From DYJK01 sp040755055 (GTDB lineage Bacteria > Bacteroidota > Ignavibacteria > Ignavibacteriales > Melioribacteraceae), in NCBI GenBank assembly GCA_040755055.1, contig JBFMBS010000001.1:1-64000 (forward strand): a DNA stretch of 64,000 bases, read 5' to 3'. A model generated the notes under the pieces. It was not told where the DNA came from and did no database searches. It saw only the letters and a list, made by a program, of their open reading frames with translations. Each line of letters begins with the position of its first letter. Positions within the stretch are counted from its first letter, which is position 1. The translations under genes were made by a program, and so were the position numbers. Positions 42,145-52,131 of this stretch are shown in pieces.

Positions 42145-44655
42145 TTATTTAATACTCTGAGCAGCGCCAACCGGGAACCAGGAGAAAGCGAAACCAAAGA
42201 TCACATTCCCATCCTGGTTATATGCACCCCATAATCCGGGCGAAACCTCTCCAATTTTGATTATCCCGGGATAAATATTCACATTAACCATATAATCAGT
42301 TTTTATTGTAACCGATAAACTTGCAAGCAAAGAATTATTTCTATCGTAGAAGAACCCGAAATTTCCAACAAGTCCTAAAGTTTTTTTGTTAGTTTTTTCA
42401 TCAAGCAAAATCAAGTCGCTGGCAGCAAGACCAAAGCCGGCTGAAATAGCCGAGCCATCATTAAACTTATACGAAATGCCTCCAACACCGTTTGTTCCAA
42501 AATAATAGAATGCATACCACGAATCTAAAAACGGGAATTTCCATTTAACCGAAAAAAACTGACCGTTATTATGAAGCTCTCCATTCCTTAATGAAAACGA
42601 TGGCTGCTGCGACCAATCGGCAAGATTAAGTTCCTCAGAAAAAAATCTTTTAACACTTTCAGAAGTGAATAATAATATACCGCCTATATCAAAAATATAA
42701 ATGTCGGCTATCGGGTCAACATCATCACCTACATAATTCCCGTTCTCGGCAACTTCGTTGATTAAGTGGTAAGACATTACAGTTAGTGCTGAGAGCCAAC
42801 CGGGAATTGGATAATCATTGTATTGATACCATTCCTCTAAGGCTGCGTATTCCATTCCTCCACCGATTAGATGAAGTGTATAATTAGGCCAGAACTGTGC
42901 ATTCTTTTTATTTAATGAAAGCGGTAGAACTTGATCCTTCATAAAATTCCACCAGCCATAATTTTTGATCCTACTAAAGGGACTCGATAAATTTTTCCAA
43001 ACATTTTTTGCCGCAATCTTATACGGAAAATCTTTAACATTCCTTCGATTGCCCACTTGTATCATATCGTATCCCCCGCCGAGAAGCACATATAAAGGAT
43101 TGTAAAGAGCTTGATTTCCATATTGGTACCCTTTATAAAAATATGCAGATACGGTAAACGATTTTTTATCGGACCAAGAAGATGTACTTGCAGAATTAGT
43201 TCCTCTAACACGCCAGTAGTAAGTTGAGAAGGTTGGTAAATTATTTGGCTGGTGATTTGGTAAAGTGATACCGTTTTTTTCGTAAACAAGATTAGTAAAT
43301 GCACTATCGATAGAAATTTGCAGTGAATAACTTTCTGCACCTTCAATGGCATTCCAATACAGTGCCGGTGATGGTGAAACGTCAACCGTATTGTCTTCAG
43401 GCAAGTAAAGAGAGGGTCCGGGTAACAAAGTAGTAAACGAATATGTTTCTGACCACCCGGATGTTCCGTAATTATTCGAGGCGTTAATTCTCCAATAATA
43501 TTTTTTTGTATTCTTCAAATCTTTAATTAATAACTCTGTAGATTTAAGCCCTTCCTGGTCATAAATCAAATTAGTGAATGAATTATCCTCAGAAACTTGA
43601 AGAGAATAACTTATTGCATATTCGCTCGCGTCCCAATATAATGTTGTAGAAAGTGGAACATCCATTGCCCCGTCATTCGGTTTAACCAATACCGGTTTTG
43701 TAGATACAGTGCCCATAGTTGAAAATATTCCAACTTCCGACCACCCTGACTTTCCATAATTATTTTCAGCGCTAATACGCCAATAATAGGTTGTAAAAAA
43801 TTCCAGTCCGGTAATTTGTAAAGTTGTATCTGTCAAACCGGTTTGATTAAAAATCAAATCAGTGAATGAATCCTCGGCAGAAACTTGAAGAGCGTAGCTA
43901 TCTGCGTTACCTAACTTCGTCCAACTCAGAATTGGATTAAGAGAAACATCTTTAGTTAAACTTAACGGGTGTAATAATTTCGGTGGTTGTGGCGGTGCTA
44001 CGGTTTTAAAGGAAAATTTTTCAGTCCAATTTGATATTCCAAAAATATTTCTGCTTCTTACGCGCCAAAAATAGATTGTGTTACTTTTTAGTCCGTTTAT
44101 TTTTTGAAGATTTCTTGTTAACCCGTATTCCTGGAAAAGTAACTTTGAGAACGAATCATCTGTAGAAATTTGCAAATCATAATTTTCAGCATTCCGTACC
44201 GGCTTCCAAACCAATTCGGCAGTCAATTCAATTTCATTCGAACTATTTGCCGGTTCTACTAAAAATGGAAACCGGGGAATCGTTCCAACCTTTACAGTTA
44301 TCTCACTGCGTGTTGATCCTTTTCCATCACTGACTGTTACAATTATTGTATCGATTCCACCGGATGAAGGAGCTTTCCATACAACACTACCCCCAACATT
44401 TCCTTCCGGGAATGTACCTCGTTTTGATAACCAGCTAACTACTAACTTATCTTTCTCTTTATCAGAGGCAAGACACTCTAAGGTTATTGTTGAATTAATT
44501 AATACTGTAGATTTGCCGGCAATACTATCTATCTGCGGTTTATGATTTTTAGGAACAACCGGGGCTTCTTCTTTTACGCATGAAGTAAAAACAAAAAACA
44601 GAGTAATGATAGTGAACAATAAAAGTAATGAAGAACGAATCTTATACTCTATCAT
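42145..44655 (-). CDS. Lipoprotein with four Fn3-like repeats and an unassigned C-terminal domain
   Basis: An 836-aa protein. Lipobox LFFVFTSC gives a lipidated Cys26. Residues about 36-125 form an Ig/PKD-like domain (WLSKRGTFPEGNVGGSVVWK). Four Fn3-like repeats of 92-96 residues follow (about 127-504), each with a 'YSLQVS.D.SFTNLIY...GL' strand and 'YYWRI.A.N.YG.SGWSE' end. The C-terminal 330 residues have no family I can name with confidence: WPNYTLHLIGGGMEYAALEE, SYHLINEVAENGNY, DVDPIADIYIFDIGGILLF, then beta-barrel-like strands. This layout recalls DUF3943-type membrane proteins. Surface-exposed or outer-membrane-anchored is likely. Single gene with its own upstream region. Confidence 0.8.
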   Translation of the reverse strand: MIEYKIRSSLLLLFTIITLFFVFTSCVKEEAPVVPKNHKPQIDSIAGKSTVLINSTITLECLASDKEKDKLVVSWLSKRGTFPEGNVGGSVVWKAPSSGGIDTIIVTVSDGKGSTRSEITVKVGTIPRFPFLVEPANSSNEIELTAELVWKPVRNAENYDLQISTDDSFSKLLFQEYGLTRNLQKINGLKSNTIYFWRVRSRNIFGISNWTEKFSFKTVAPPQPPKLLHPLSLTKDVSLNPILSWTKLGNADSYALQVSAEDSFTDLIFNQTGLTDTTLQITGLEFFTTYYWRISAENNYGKSGWSEVGIFSTMGTVSTKPVLVKPNDGAMDVPLSTTLYWDASEYAISYSLQVSEDNSFTNLIYDQEGLKSTELLIKDLKNTKKYYWRINASNNYGTSGWSETYSFTTLLPGPSLYLPEDNTVDVSPSPALYWNAIEGAESYSLQISIDSAFTNLVYEKNGITLPNHQPNNLPTFSTYYWRVRGTNSASTSSWSDKKSFTVSAYFYKGYQYGNQALYNPLYVLLGGGYDMIQVGNRRNVKDFPYKIAAKNVWKNLSSPFSRIKNYGWWNFMKDQVLPLSLNKKNAQFWPNYTLHLIGGGMEYAALEEWYQYNDYPIPGWLSALTVMSYHLINEVAENGNYVGDDVDPIADIYIFDIGGILLFTSESVKRFFSEELNLADWSQQPSFSLRNGELHNNGQFFSVKWKFPFLDSWYAFYYFGTNGVGGISYKFNDGSAISAGFGLAASDLILLDEKTNKKTLGLVGNFGFFYDRNNSLLASLSVTIKTDYMVNVNIYPGIIKIGEVSPGLWGAYNQDGNVIFGFAFSWFPVGAAQSIK

Positions 44656-45031
44656 AATTTACAAGTCTTGTTAACAAACATTAACTCTCTACAAATTATT
44701 TCCGGGTAGTTAGAAGATGCTTTCCGGTATTAAAAATAGTAAAATGGAAAAAGAAAAACTTTACGGACTGTAAAATCAATGGTATGAACCTCGGGGCAAG
44801 CCCCGAACCCTATTCCGCCGCAATCCGCTCCGGCTCACTGAGCGAGGCGAGGCGACAGGGAATTATACCCAATCTTCTCGTCCGCCAAAGCGGAACGCGA
44901 AGGCGGATTAAACTTTGCACCGCTTTTAACCGTTCATTATACACAATGGTTCTTAAAAACAATCTCTCAAAAAATTATTATCTTATACATGATTATTTAA
45001 TTACATTTATTCCATGTTACTTGAAATATTA
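44656..45031. other. Intergenic region with palindromic repeats, 376 bases
   Basis: Between two divergent genes. It holds a cluster of GC-rich inverted repeats at 44792-44908: TCGGGGC/GCCCCGA around AA, GCTCA/TGAGC, and TCCGCC...GGCGGA. The last uses the same arms as the element in the GH53 gene. A perfect TTGTTAACAA palindrome is at 44668-44677, 13 bases before the lipoprotein start. No gene is supported; the plus-strand reading frame through the repeats has no ribosome site. Confidence 0.6.
44792..44908. repeat. Compound palindromic extragenic repeat
   Basis: Three hairpins lie within 117 bases, much richer in G+C than the flanks. They are TCGGGGC/GCCCCGA (44792-44807), GCTCACTGAGC (44834-44844) and TCCGCC/GGCGGA (44882-44908), the last with an inner CCGC/GCGG. 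The arms of the last are shared with 27621-27635. It looks like a dispersed repeat family. Confidence 0.65.
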
Positions 45032-47542
45032 ATGAAGAAATGTAAAAAAATATTATTTGCAATTGCCGTTCTCGTCGCTATCCAATCACTGCTTTATTCT
45101 CAAGTTCCTACACCAAAAGGACTTTGGAAATTTGATAACAGTTCTAATCTTATCAAAGCTGAAATCGGCAACGACTTAGAATTAGTCGGCACACATTCAA
45201 CAACGACCGGACCAACAAATGACAATGGTGCCGTAAAAATAGGAATTGGCAGTTACTATAAATTATCGCACGCAATCTTACCAAATGGCGGCGGATCAAA
45301 AATAAATGAATACACTGTTATGATCGATTTCAGAATTCCAAAATCAAATAGCTGGTATTCAATATTCCAAACAAACATCACAAATAGTAATGATGCCGAA
45401 TGTTTCATCAACCCGAACGGATATATAGGTGTACAGTCAACCGGTTATTCAACATTTTCAATCAAGCCGGATGAATGGTACCGCTTAGTCATTTCGGTTA
45501 AAAATGGAACGCACTTAAAATACTATATCGATGGTCACTTAGTTTTAAATGGTCTCTATCAAGTTATAGATGGAAGGTTTGCGTTGGAAAACACACTGCT
45601 TCTATTTGCCGATGACAATGGTGAAGATGGTGAAATAGATTGTGCTGAAGCTGCAATTTGGGATTACTCTCTTTCGTATGATGAAGTAAAATCCCTGGGA
45701 GATTACGGACATGCACCGAGACAATTAATATTGGTTCCGTACTTGCAAACGCCAACTTCAAATTCAATTTATATAAGCTGGCACGATTCAAGTTCTGTTA
45801 TCACCAAAGTAGAATATGGCACAACACCTTCACTTGGCTTGTCAGAAAACGGAACAAGTGAAGTAATTTATAGTCCTTACGTATGGCACACAGTTAAATT
45901 AACCGGATTACAACCAGGGACCGAATATTTTTACAAAGTGATAAGCAAAAGCGGTTCATCATCAGTTTACAGTTTCAAAACTTTACCTCCATCAGACTAT
46001 AAAGGTAAAATCAGAATATTATTATTAAGCGATACACATGCCGATGACACAACGATGGCTGTTAAAGTGATCAAAGAAGCTAAAAAGAAATTGCGGCAGC
46101 TTTATGGAAATGATATTCAAAATCATGTGAATTTAATTCTCCATTCCGGCGATTTGGTTATGGCCGGTTACGATGTTACACAATGGACAGATCAATACTT
46201 TGCACCGCTATCACCAATTTCTCCATACATTCCAACTATGACCGTCGCCGGTAACCACGAAGGTGAAGACTATAATTATTATTCGTACATGAAATATGAT
46301 GATGTTTCCCCTTACCCGGCACCCGATCCGTTAAACGAAAAATTCTGGTCTATCAATATTCTTAATACAGCAATAGTAGGTTTGAATTCTAATTTAACAA
46401 ATTCACGTCGGGCACATCAAACAAGCTGGCTTGAAAATAAATTGCAAGAACTTGAGCTCGATCCAAAAATTGATTTTGTAGTTATAATAGTTCATCACTT
46501 GCCGATTTCAGAATTATGGGGAGAGGGAATGACCGACGGCGGTTCTGTTTATGTAAGAACCCAGGTTATTCCTATATTTAAAAAATATTCGAAGGTTGTT
46601 CAGTTATCATACGGTCACACACACGGTTTTGAAAGAGGTACAATCGAATCAGAGGATTTAGATTCAAATTTTGATTTCAGAATTGTATGCGGCGGCGGCG
46701 GGGGAGGCCCGATTGATAGATGGAGTGCTTTCAAGAACTTTGATTATCCATTTATTCATATTGCCCTCGACCATTATTTTTATCAACTGATTGAAATTGA
46801 CGTATCCGAAAAAATATTTCAATCATATATGTACAGTCTCGGTAATTTAAGTACAAGCAAAGATTCGGAGTTGATGGATAGCTGGTACCGAAAAATAAAT
46901 CAAGCCGCGCCCGGAGATCCAACAGCCATAGTCCCGAAATTCTACGCCGGAAACATCATTTTCAACACATCAACTATTAGTAACGATTCATTAATGACGG
47001 TCCGGTTCCAGTTAACCGATGATAAAAATTTCAACTCTACGATAATCGATACTATGATCCATTGGAAAAATGTTTACGGTGTAGATTTAGATTTTAACCC
47101 GATAGATTTAAATGAGGGGATTGATTTAACAAGTATTAGTTTCAGCCGGTCTCTATTCGTAAATGAAAAAGAATATTATTACAAAGTTAAATACCGCGAT
47201 CACAATTTGAGATGGTCAAATTGGTCAAACACGGTTGTTTTCACTGTTCCGCTAGATTCAACTAATACTCCTGATATTACAAGTTACGATCTAAAACAAA
47301 ATTACCCGAATCCGTTTAACGCTATTACAAAGATTATATACCAAATTCCGGAGAGCGGATTTATCTCATTAAAAGTATTTGATCTTCTTGGAAATGAAAT
47401 TGCTATTCTAGTTAATGCAGAAAAAAAAGCCGGACGATATGAAGCAATTTTTGACAGTAAAAATCTGAGCAGTGGTATCTATTTTTATCAATTGCAAACT
47501 AAAGATTACATTCAAACAAAAAAACTCTTATTGATCAAATAA
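45032..47542 (+). CDS. Secreted LamG and purple-acid-phosphatase-like metallophosphoesterase with T9SS domain
   Basis: About 836 aa. Signal peptide: KKILFAIAVLVAIQSLLYSQ. LamG-like lectin domain: about 30-215. Fn3-type purple acid phosphatase N domain: about 220-320 (TKVEYGTTPSLGLSENG). Calcineurin-type catalytic domain: about 325-590, with metal ligands in LLLSDTHADD, LILHSGDLVMAG, TVAGNHEGEDYN, VIIVHHLP and SYGHTHGFERG. A further Fn3-like part leads to a T9SS sorting domain (NYPNPFNAIT, LSSGIYFYQL, KKLLLIK). Likely a surface phosphatase or phosphodiesterase; substrate unknown. I use the ATG at 45032; an ATG 18 bases earlier lacks a ribosome site. Confidence 0.9.
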   Translation: MKKCKKILFAIAVLVAIQSLLYSQVPTPKGLWKFDNSSNLIKAEIGNDLELVGTHSTTTGPTNDNGAVKIGIGSYYKLSHAILPNGGGSKINEYTVMIDFRIPKSNSWYSIFQTNITNSNDAECFINPNGYIGVQSTGYSTFSIKPDEWYRLVISVKNGTHLKYYIDGHLVLNGLYQVIDGRFALENTLLLFADDNGEDGEIDCAEAAIWDYSLSYDEVKSLGDYGHAPRQLILVPYLQTPTSNSIYISWHDSSSVITKVEYGTTPSLGLSENGTSEVIYSPYVWHTVKLTGLQPGTEYFYKVISKSGSSSVYSFKTLPPSDYKGKIRILLLSDTHADDTTMAVKVIKEAKKKLRQLYGNDIQNHVNLILHSGDLVMAGYDVTQWTDQYFAPLSPISPYIPTMTVAGNHEGEDYNYYSYMKYDDVSPYPAPDPLNEKFWSINILNTAIVGLNSNLTNSRRAHQTSWLENKLQELELDPKIDFVVIIVHHLPISELWGEGMTDGGSVYVRTQVIPIFKKYSKVVQLSYGHTHGFERGTIESEDLDSNFDFRIVCGGGGGGPIDRWSAFKNFDYPFIHIALDHYFYQLIEIDVSEKIFQSYMYSLGNLSTSKDSELMDSWYRKINQAAPGDPTAIVPKFYAGNIIFNTSTISNDSLMTVRFQLTDDKNFNSTIIDTMIHWKNVYGVDLDFNPIDLNEGIDLTSISFSRSLFVNEKEYYYKVKYRDHNLRWSNWSNTVVFTVPLDSTNTPDITSYDLKQNYPNPFNAITKIIYQIPESGFISLKVFDLLGNEIAILVNAEKKAGRYEAIFDSKNLSSGIYFYQLQTKDYIQTKKLLLIK

Positions 47543-47804
47543 CTTTTTCAATCCTTTAATTTTTTTAATCTATCACTTATCTTTTTTCTTTTGATACGTT
47601 CGATAACCAACAAAAATATCCTCCAGAAACAATTGAGAATCCGTCTCTTTCAAAATCGTTGTGTTTTGGTTCTATTATAATTTTAAAATAGAAAAAAATA
47701 AAATCCCAAAATTCCGATTCTTACAGATGTGTTTGTGTTTGTTTAATGTATTAATCAAATATTTTAAGTGCATTTAATCAATCTATCTCTACAAGTTTTA
47801 TAAA

Positions 47805-47832
47805 TAAAAAAGCACCCCTAAATAGAGATGCT
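47805..47832 (-). terminator. Terminator of the GH42 gene
   Basis: On the minus strand AGCATCTC and GGGGTGCT pair (eight pairs, some G-T) around TATTTA, followed by TTTTTATTTA. It lies 51 bases past the GH42 stop. On the plus strand CTTTTATT follows the same stem, so it may also stop the convergent phosphatase transcript. The remaining 340-base gap (47543-47882) is AT-rich and I see no gene in it. Confidence 0.7.
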
Positions 47833-47882
47833 CTTTTATTAATGCTGGGTATTAGACCGAGAAATATTTGATAATGATATAT

Positions 47883-49967
47883 CTATTTTTCTTCGATGAT
47901 AACAAGATCCCATGGTTGAAGTGTAACCCGGCTTCCCTTAGAAATATTTTGCTTTGTAAGAAGATCAACACCATCGGTGTAATGATAATTGAATGTTTGT
48001 ACATCCGTAGAATAATTCATGAAGTAGCGAACAGTTTTCCCCGAATTTCCAATTCCTTGACGCAAACGAACAGTTGTCGGTAATTGCTGTTCAACACCGC
48101 TTAAACCGGCAATGTCTAAAATTTCTTTTACTACTTTTTGCTGAAGTTCATTCGTCAAAACTGTTCCCTGGTATGTGAATGTACCTTTACCAAAATTATT
48201 TCTTGTTAGCGCCGGGTATTTACCATAAAAGGGGTGATCATAATATGCTAAAGGTTTAGCTGTTTCAGGAATTAAAAATTCTGCCCATACTGATGCTTTA
48301 TTCTTATCGCCAACTTTGTAAGGATCACTTTTTAGCGGAACATCACCCCAGAGACTTGAGAACTCTTGATAAGAAATTCCGGCTGCTTCACGTAATAAAG
48401 CCGGCATCCTATCCCAGCGAACAGTAGAGTACTCATTGCAGAAACCGCTTTTCAATGTAAATAAAACATGACCGCCGTTCTTAACAAATTCGGTCAATCG
48501 TTTTAATTGTGCATCATCACTAATATATAGCGGCGGAACAACTATAACTTTGTATTTGGAATAATCAGTTGTTTGCGGAAAAATAAAATCAACATCAACA
48601 TTTAGTTTGTAGAGAGCATCGTAAAGTTGATACAATATGGAAAGATAATCGACCTTATCATGGAAAGGCATAAAACGAATTCCCTGATAAGAATCCACAC
48701 TATAGAGCAGAGCAACTTTATTTTCTTTTTTAAGATTGACGAGATGAGAACCGATTTCCTTAAGTTCGTGTGCAGTTTTGCTTACTTCGTCATAAGCGCG
48801 GTTTGGTTCAAGATCATGAGCTAAGACTCCTTTCCAGTAAGTTTCTTGTCCGTAATGAAGCGAATGCCAATGCCAGTATGCAACCATGTTTGCACCGCTT
48901 GCAAGATGACTGTAAACATTAAGCCGCAACTGCCCATCGTACGGAGGACGCTGCCATTTTGAATCCCATCCAATTGTTTGGGCATTAGTTTCTGTAATAA
49001 GATAATTCTGTTGTTTCAATGATCTGCAAAGATCACCGCTTACTGCACATGTTTCTCCATCGAGCCACTCTTGTACTTCGTGATAAGGATTAACGCCGGT
49101 TATATCAAGATGTTGTGCAATTTCGTATTCATCAATATTAGTTCTTACACTCCCAACAAAATTGTGAACGACAAATTGATCGGGACGTTTATACTCGTTT
49201 ACAATTTCAGCTTGCCATGCTATAAAGTCGGTTGTAATTTTTTGCTGGAAACGCTCCCACTCCAATTTCCAACCGGGATTTAAGATATCATTAAATGAAG
49301 GAACTTCATCCCAGCTATTAAGAAGTTGTCCCCAATATGTTAATCCCCAAATTTTATTTAGTTCGTTAACCGTTTTGAATTTATCTTTCAAGTATTCCAC
49401 AAATGCAGCTTGAACATTTTTGCCCGAAGTTCCATATGATGAAGTTTCATTATCAACTTGAAAACCGATAATTGCCGGGTGATCTTTATAATGTTCCATA
49501 AGTTTCCTAATGATGCGCTCCGAATAACGCAGATAATCCGGATTGGTAATATCCATGTTTTGGCGCGGACCATAAAAACTTTTTTGCTCGCCGATCTTCG
49601 TAAGTAAAATTTCAGGATGCTTCTTATATAACCAAGGCGGAATGGAATACGTCGGTGTTCCAAAAACTACTTTGATATTTGCTTTATGTAATCTATTTAT
49701 TACCCTATCCATCCACGCAAATTCAAATTTACCATCTTCCGGTTCCCAGCTGCTCCATGTTGATTCGCCCAAGCGAACAACAGTAATGCCGGCATCTTCC
49801 ATCAATTTAACATCTTGTTCAAGCCGGTCGTAAGGCATGTATTCATGATAATATGAAGCACCGTAAAGTATATTATCAAAAGTATTTTTTTGTTGACCGT
49901 AGCTTAAACCTGCAGATATAAGCGCTAACATAAATATGCTGAAAAAATATTTTGATAAAGTCCGCAT
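47883..49967 (-). CDS. Secreted beta-galactosidase (GH42)
   Basis: A 694-aa protein. A signal peptide (MRTLSKYFFSIFMLALISAG) precedes a GH42 catalytic barrel: NILYGASYYHEYMPYDRLEQ, acid/base Glu174 in IIGFQVDNETSSYG and nucleophile Glu326 in NYLITETNAQTIGWD. The trimerisation domain includes KVIVVPPLYISDDAQLKRL and GGHVLFTLKSGFCNEYSTV, followed by a beta domain. GH42 enzymes release terminal galactose from beta-galactosides, including galacto-oligosaccharides from pectic galactan. The signal peptide places it outside the cytoplasm, unlike many GH42 enzymes. There is no T9SS tail. Confidence 0.93.
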   Translation of the reverse strand: MRTLSKYFFSIFMLALISAGLSYGQQKNTFDNILYGASYYHEYMPYDRLEQDVKLMEDAGITVVRLGESTWSSWEPEDGKFEFAWMDRVINRLHKANIKVVFGTPTYSIPPWLYKKHPEILLTKIGEQKSFYGPRQNMDITNPDYLRYSERIIRKLMEHYKDHPAIIGFQVDNETSSYGTSGKNVQAAFVEYLKDKFKTVNELNKIWGLTYWGQLLNSWDEVPSFNDILNPGWKLEWERFQQKITTDFIAWQAEIVNEYKRPDQFVVHNFVGSVRTNIDEYEIAQHLDITGVNPYHEVQEWLDGETCAVSGDLCRSLKQQNYLITETNAQTIGWDSKWQRPPYDGQLRLNVYSHLASGANMVAYWHWHSLHYGQETYWKGVLAHDLEPNRAYDEVSKTAHELKEIGSHLVNLKKENKVALLYSVDSYQGIRFMPFHDKVDYLSILYQLYDALYKLNVDVDFIFPQTTDYSKYKVIVVPPLYISDDAQLKRLTEFVKNGGHVLFTLKSGFCNEYSTVRWDRMPALLREAAGISYQEFSSLWGDVPLKSDPYKVGDKNKASVWAEFLIPETAKPLAYYDHPFYGKYPALTRNNFGKGTFTYQGTVLTNELQQKVVKEILDIAGLSGVEQQLPTTVRLRQGIGNSGKTVRYFMNYSTDVQTFNYHYTDGVDLLTKQNISKGSRVTLQPWDLVIIEEK

Positions 49968-50025
49968 GAAAATCTCCTTTCATATATCTAAACTTTTTTT
50001 GACCGAACTTATAAATAATATTTGA

Positions 50026-52020
50026 TCACTTTTCAAAATCAGATGTAAGCACGGGCCAATCGTCAGTTCTAAATGGTGATGCCGGTAGCCCGGCACTATT
50101 ATAAAGATTACATACCGGGTTTATTGACCACGCATATCTTACAGCAGCCGGTCTTGGAACTTCACTACTGCTAACAATAACTGTCTCTCCATCAATCAAA
50201 GCATCAGCCCAAACAAATTTGCCATCATCACCGGCTATTGCAAATCCCTTTAACATTTCATCGTTCTTCGTGGTTAATCCTTTTTCGGCATAATCAAACG
50301 TGATTCTAATTTTATTTCTTTCAGCAGAATAGGATTTATAGATCGGTCCGCTGTATTCATTCTTAAATCCAAAAAGTTTATTCAAAGCAATTAGAGCAAG
50401 CCGATTTCCAACCTCGCGTTTATTTTTAGGATGAATATCGCCGGCATCTCCAATATCAATAGCGACAGCCATTCCGGTATTCTTCACGGCAAGGGTTTTC
50501 ATTTGTGCTTCGCGCAGTTCAGCCCATGTATCTTCAACCGGCTGTTGGCTTACTTCTAAGAAATTAGCTAATTGAACAAAGTAGAAAGGAAAATCACCTT
50601 GCTGCCATTGCATACGCCAATCATTAATTAGTAATGGAAAGAGGGTTCTGTACTGCAAAGCATTGTAAGTATTGTTTTCGCCCTGGTACCAAATTACGCC
50701 GCGAATGCAAAAAGGAATAACCGGGGCAATCATCGCGTTGAACAAAACAGTTGGACAATTTGGATCTTCAACGGATAATGGTTTGGGTGGAAATTTATCT
50801 ATTGAAAGAGTTTTTTCGTAAGACCATTCCCCGGCTATCGGGATAGTTTCATTAGCTGAATTAGAAATATAATATTGATCGGCTTCGCCCCATACACCGC
50901 CCGGACCGCCGGTATCGATACATCGTATCACTAAAACATTTTTTCCATGCTTAACTAATTGAGATGGAACGACATATTGTCTTGGTTTATCCCAGAGTTC
51001 ATTACTTCCTAATTGAACGCCGTTGAACCATGTAATATCAATATCATCGATCGGTCCCATGTTTAAAACTAAATCTTCAATTTTCCAATTTGCCGGTACT
51101 TCAATTTCTTTTCTGTACCAGACCGATCCGTTAAATTCAGTTAGTTCTTCTTGATGCCACAAACAAGGAACACTCATCTTCTTCCATGATGACGCATCAT
51201 ACTCAACATCTTTATACGATAACCCATCTTTCGGATAACCCGGATCAGTATATATAGAACTCGTTTTCCAGGAATCTCTTTTATCATTATAATCTTTTAA
51301 AAAGGATGGGTCGTTACTGATAAATTTATCTATTGATTCGAGGACATCATGGTAAGCCGGTACATTACAAAGTGAAGTTTTACTTGTCCATGCCTCGATG
51401 TCTGTTCCGCCGTATGAAGAATTGATAAGTCCGATAGGAACATTTGTTTCCTTATTAATTTTTTTCCCGAAGAAATATGCAGCCGCCGAAAATTTTTTGA
51501 TTGTGTTCTCATCACAAATCATCCAGCCGCTTGTAGTAAATTCTTTTTTCGGTGTAGCAGATGTCATCGGTTCAACAGTTAACAATCTTATATTGGGAAA
51601 ATTACCCGCATCTTTTATTTCACTATCATTATCAAAACTGTTCCCAATATCTTCAATCGACATTGCCATGTTAGATTGCCCGGAACAGATCCATACATCA
51701 CCGATCAGAACATTTTTTAATTTAACTGTATCTTTCCCTGAAACTTTTAACACGAAGGGTCCGCCGGCTTTCATCGATTCAAGATCAACACGCCAATTCC
51801 CTCCTAAATCTACGACAGTTGTAATTCTCTGCTTATCCAATTCAATAGTTAATTTACTATTGGGTGCTGCTGTGCCCCATACCGGGATTGCACGATCCCG
51901 TTGCAGAACCATGTTATCGGTAAAGACCGAAGCGAGTTTAATATTTTGTGAGTAAGATTTGTTCACAATCATACAAGTAAGAATCAGCAACGATATAAAA
52001 AAGAATTTTGGAATTTGCAC
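50026..52020 (-). CDS. Secreted sialate O-acetylesterase-like carbohydrate esterase
   Basis: A 664-aa protein. Signal peptide: PKFFFISLLILTCMIVNKSY. SGNH-type esterase blocks: catalytic Ser116 in WICSGQSNMAMSIEDIG, YQGENNTYNALQYR with conserved Gly/Asn, and the Asp-His pair in DIGDAGDIHPKNKREVGNRL. Between them is a GH2-like jelly-roll insert (about 265-400; WYRKEIEVPANWKIEDLVLN). The family (SASA/DUF303) removes acetyl groups from sialic acids or, in plant-degrading species, from acetylated polysaccharides. Given its neighbours, deacetylation of pectin side chains or hemicellulose is more likely than sialic acid. It lies 58 bases upstream of GH42. Confidence 0.9.
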   Translation of the reverse strand: MQIPKFFFISLLILTCMIVNKSYSQNIKLASVFTDNMVLQRDRAIPVWGTAAPNSKLTIELDKQRITTVVDLGGNWRVDLESMKAGGPFVLKVSGKDTVKLKNVLIGDVWICSGQSNMAMSIEDIGNSFDNDSEIKDAGNFPNIRLLTVEPMTSATPKKEFTTSGWMICDENTIKKFSAAAYFFGKKINKETNVPIGLINSSYGGTDIEAWTSKTSLCNVPAYHDVLESIDKFISNDPSFLKDYNDKRDSWKTSSIYTDPGYPKDGLSYKDVEYDASSWKKMSVPCLWHQEELTEFNGSVWYRKEIEVPANWKIEDLVLNMGPIDDIDITWFNGVQLGSNELWDKPRQYVVPSQLVKHGKNVLVIRCIDTGGPGGVWGEADQYYISNSANETIPIAGEWSYEKTLSIDKFPPKPLSVEDPNCPTVLFNAMIAPVIPFCIRGVIWYQGENNTYNALQYRTLFPLLINDWRMQWQQGDFPFYFVQLANFLEVSQQPVEDTWAELREAQMKTLAVKNTGMAVAIDIGDAGDIHPKNKREVGNRLALIALNKLFGFKNEYSGPIYKSYSAERNKIRITFDYAEKGLTTKNDEMLKGFAIAGDDGKFVWADALIDGETVIVSSSEVPRPAAVRYAWSINPVCNLYNSAGLPASPFRTDDWPVLTSDFEK

Positions 52021-52131
52021 GATAGAAATCCTCTATTAATTACAAACTATTTTTTGCCAAACAACAACTTCAACCGGTTAGGTGGAACGGTTTATTATCT
52101 AATTCACACAACAGTTTTTGTCTATGCTTAT

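Noticed and set aside
44784..45032. Plus-strand open frame of about 82 codons across the intergenic repeats
   Set aside because: It reads through GC-rich palindromes, has no ribosome site and no protein-like composition; the repeats keep frames open by chance.
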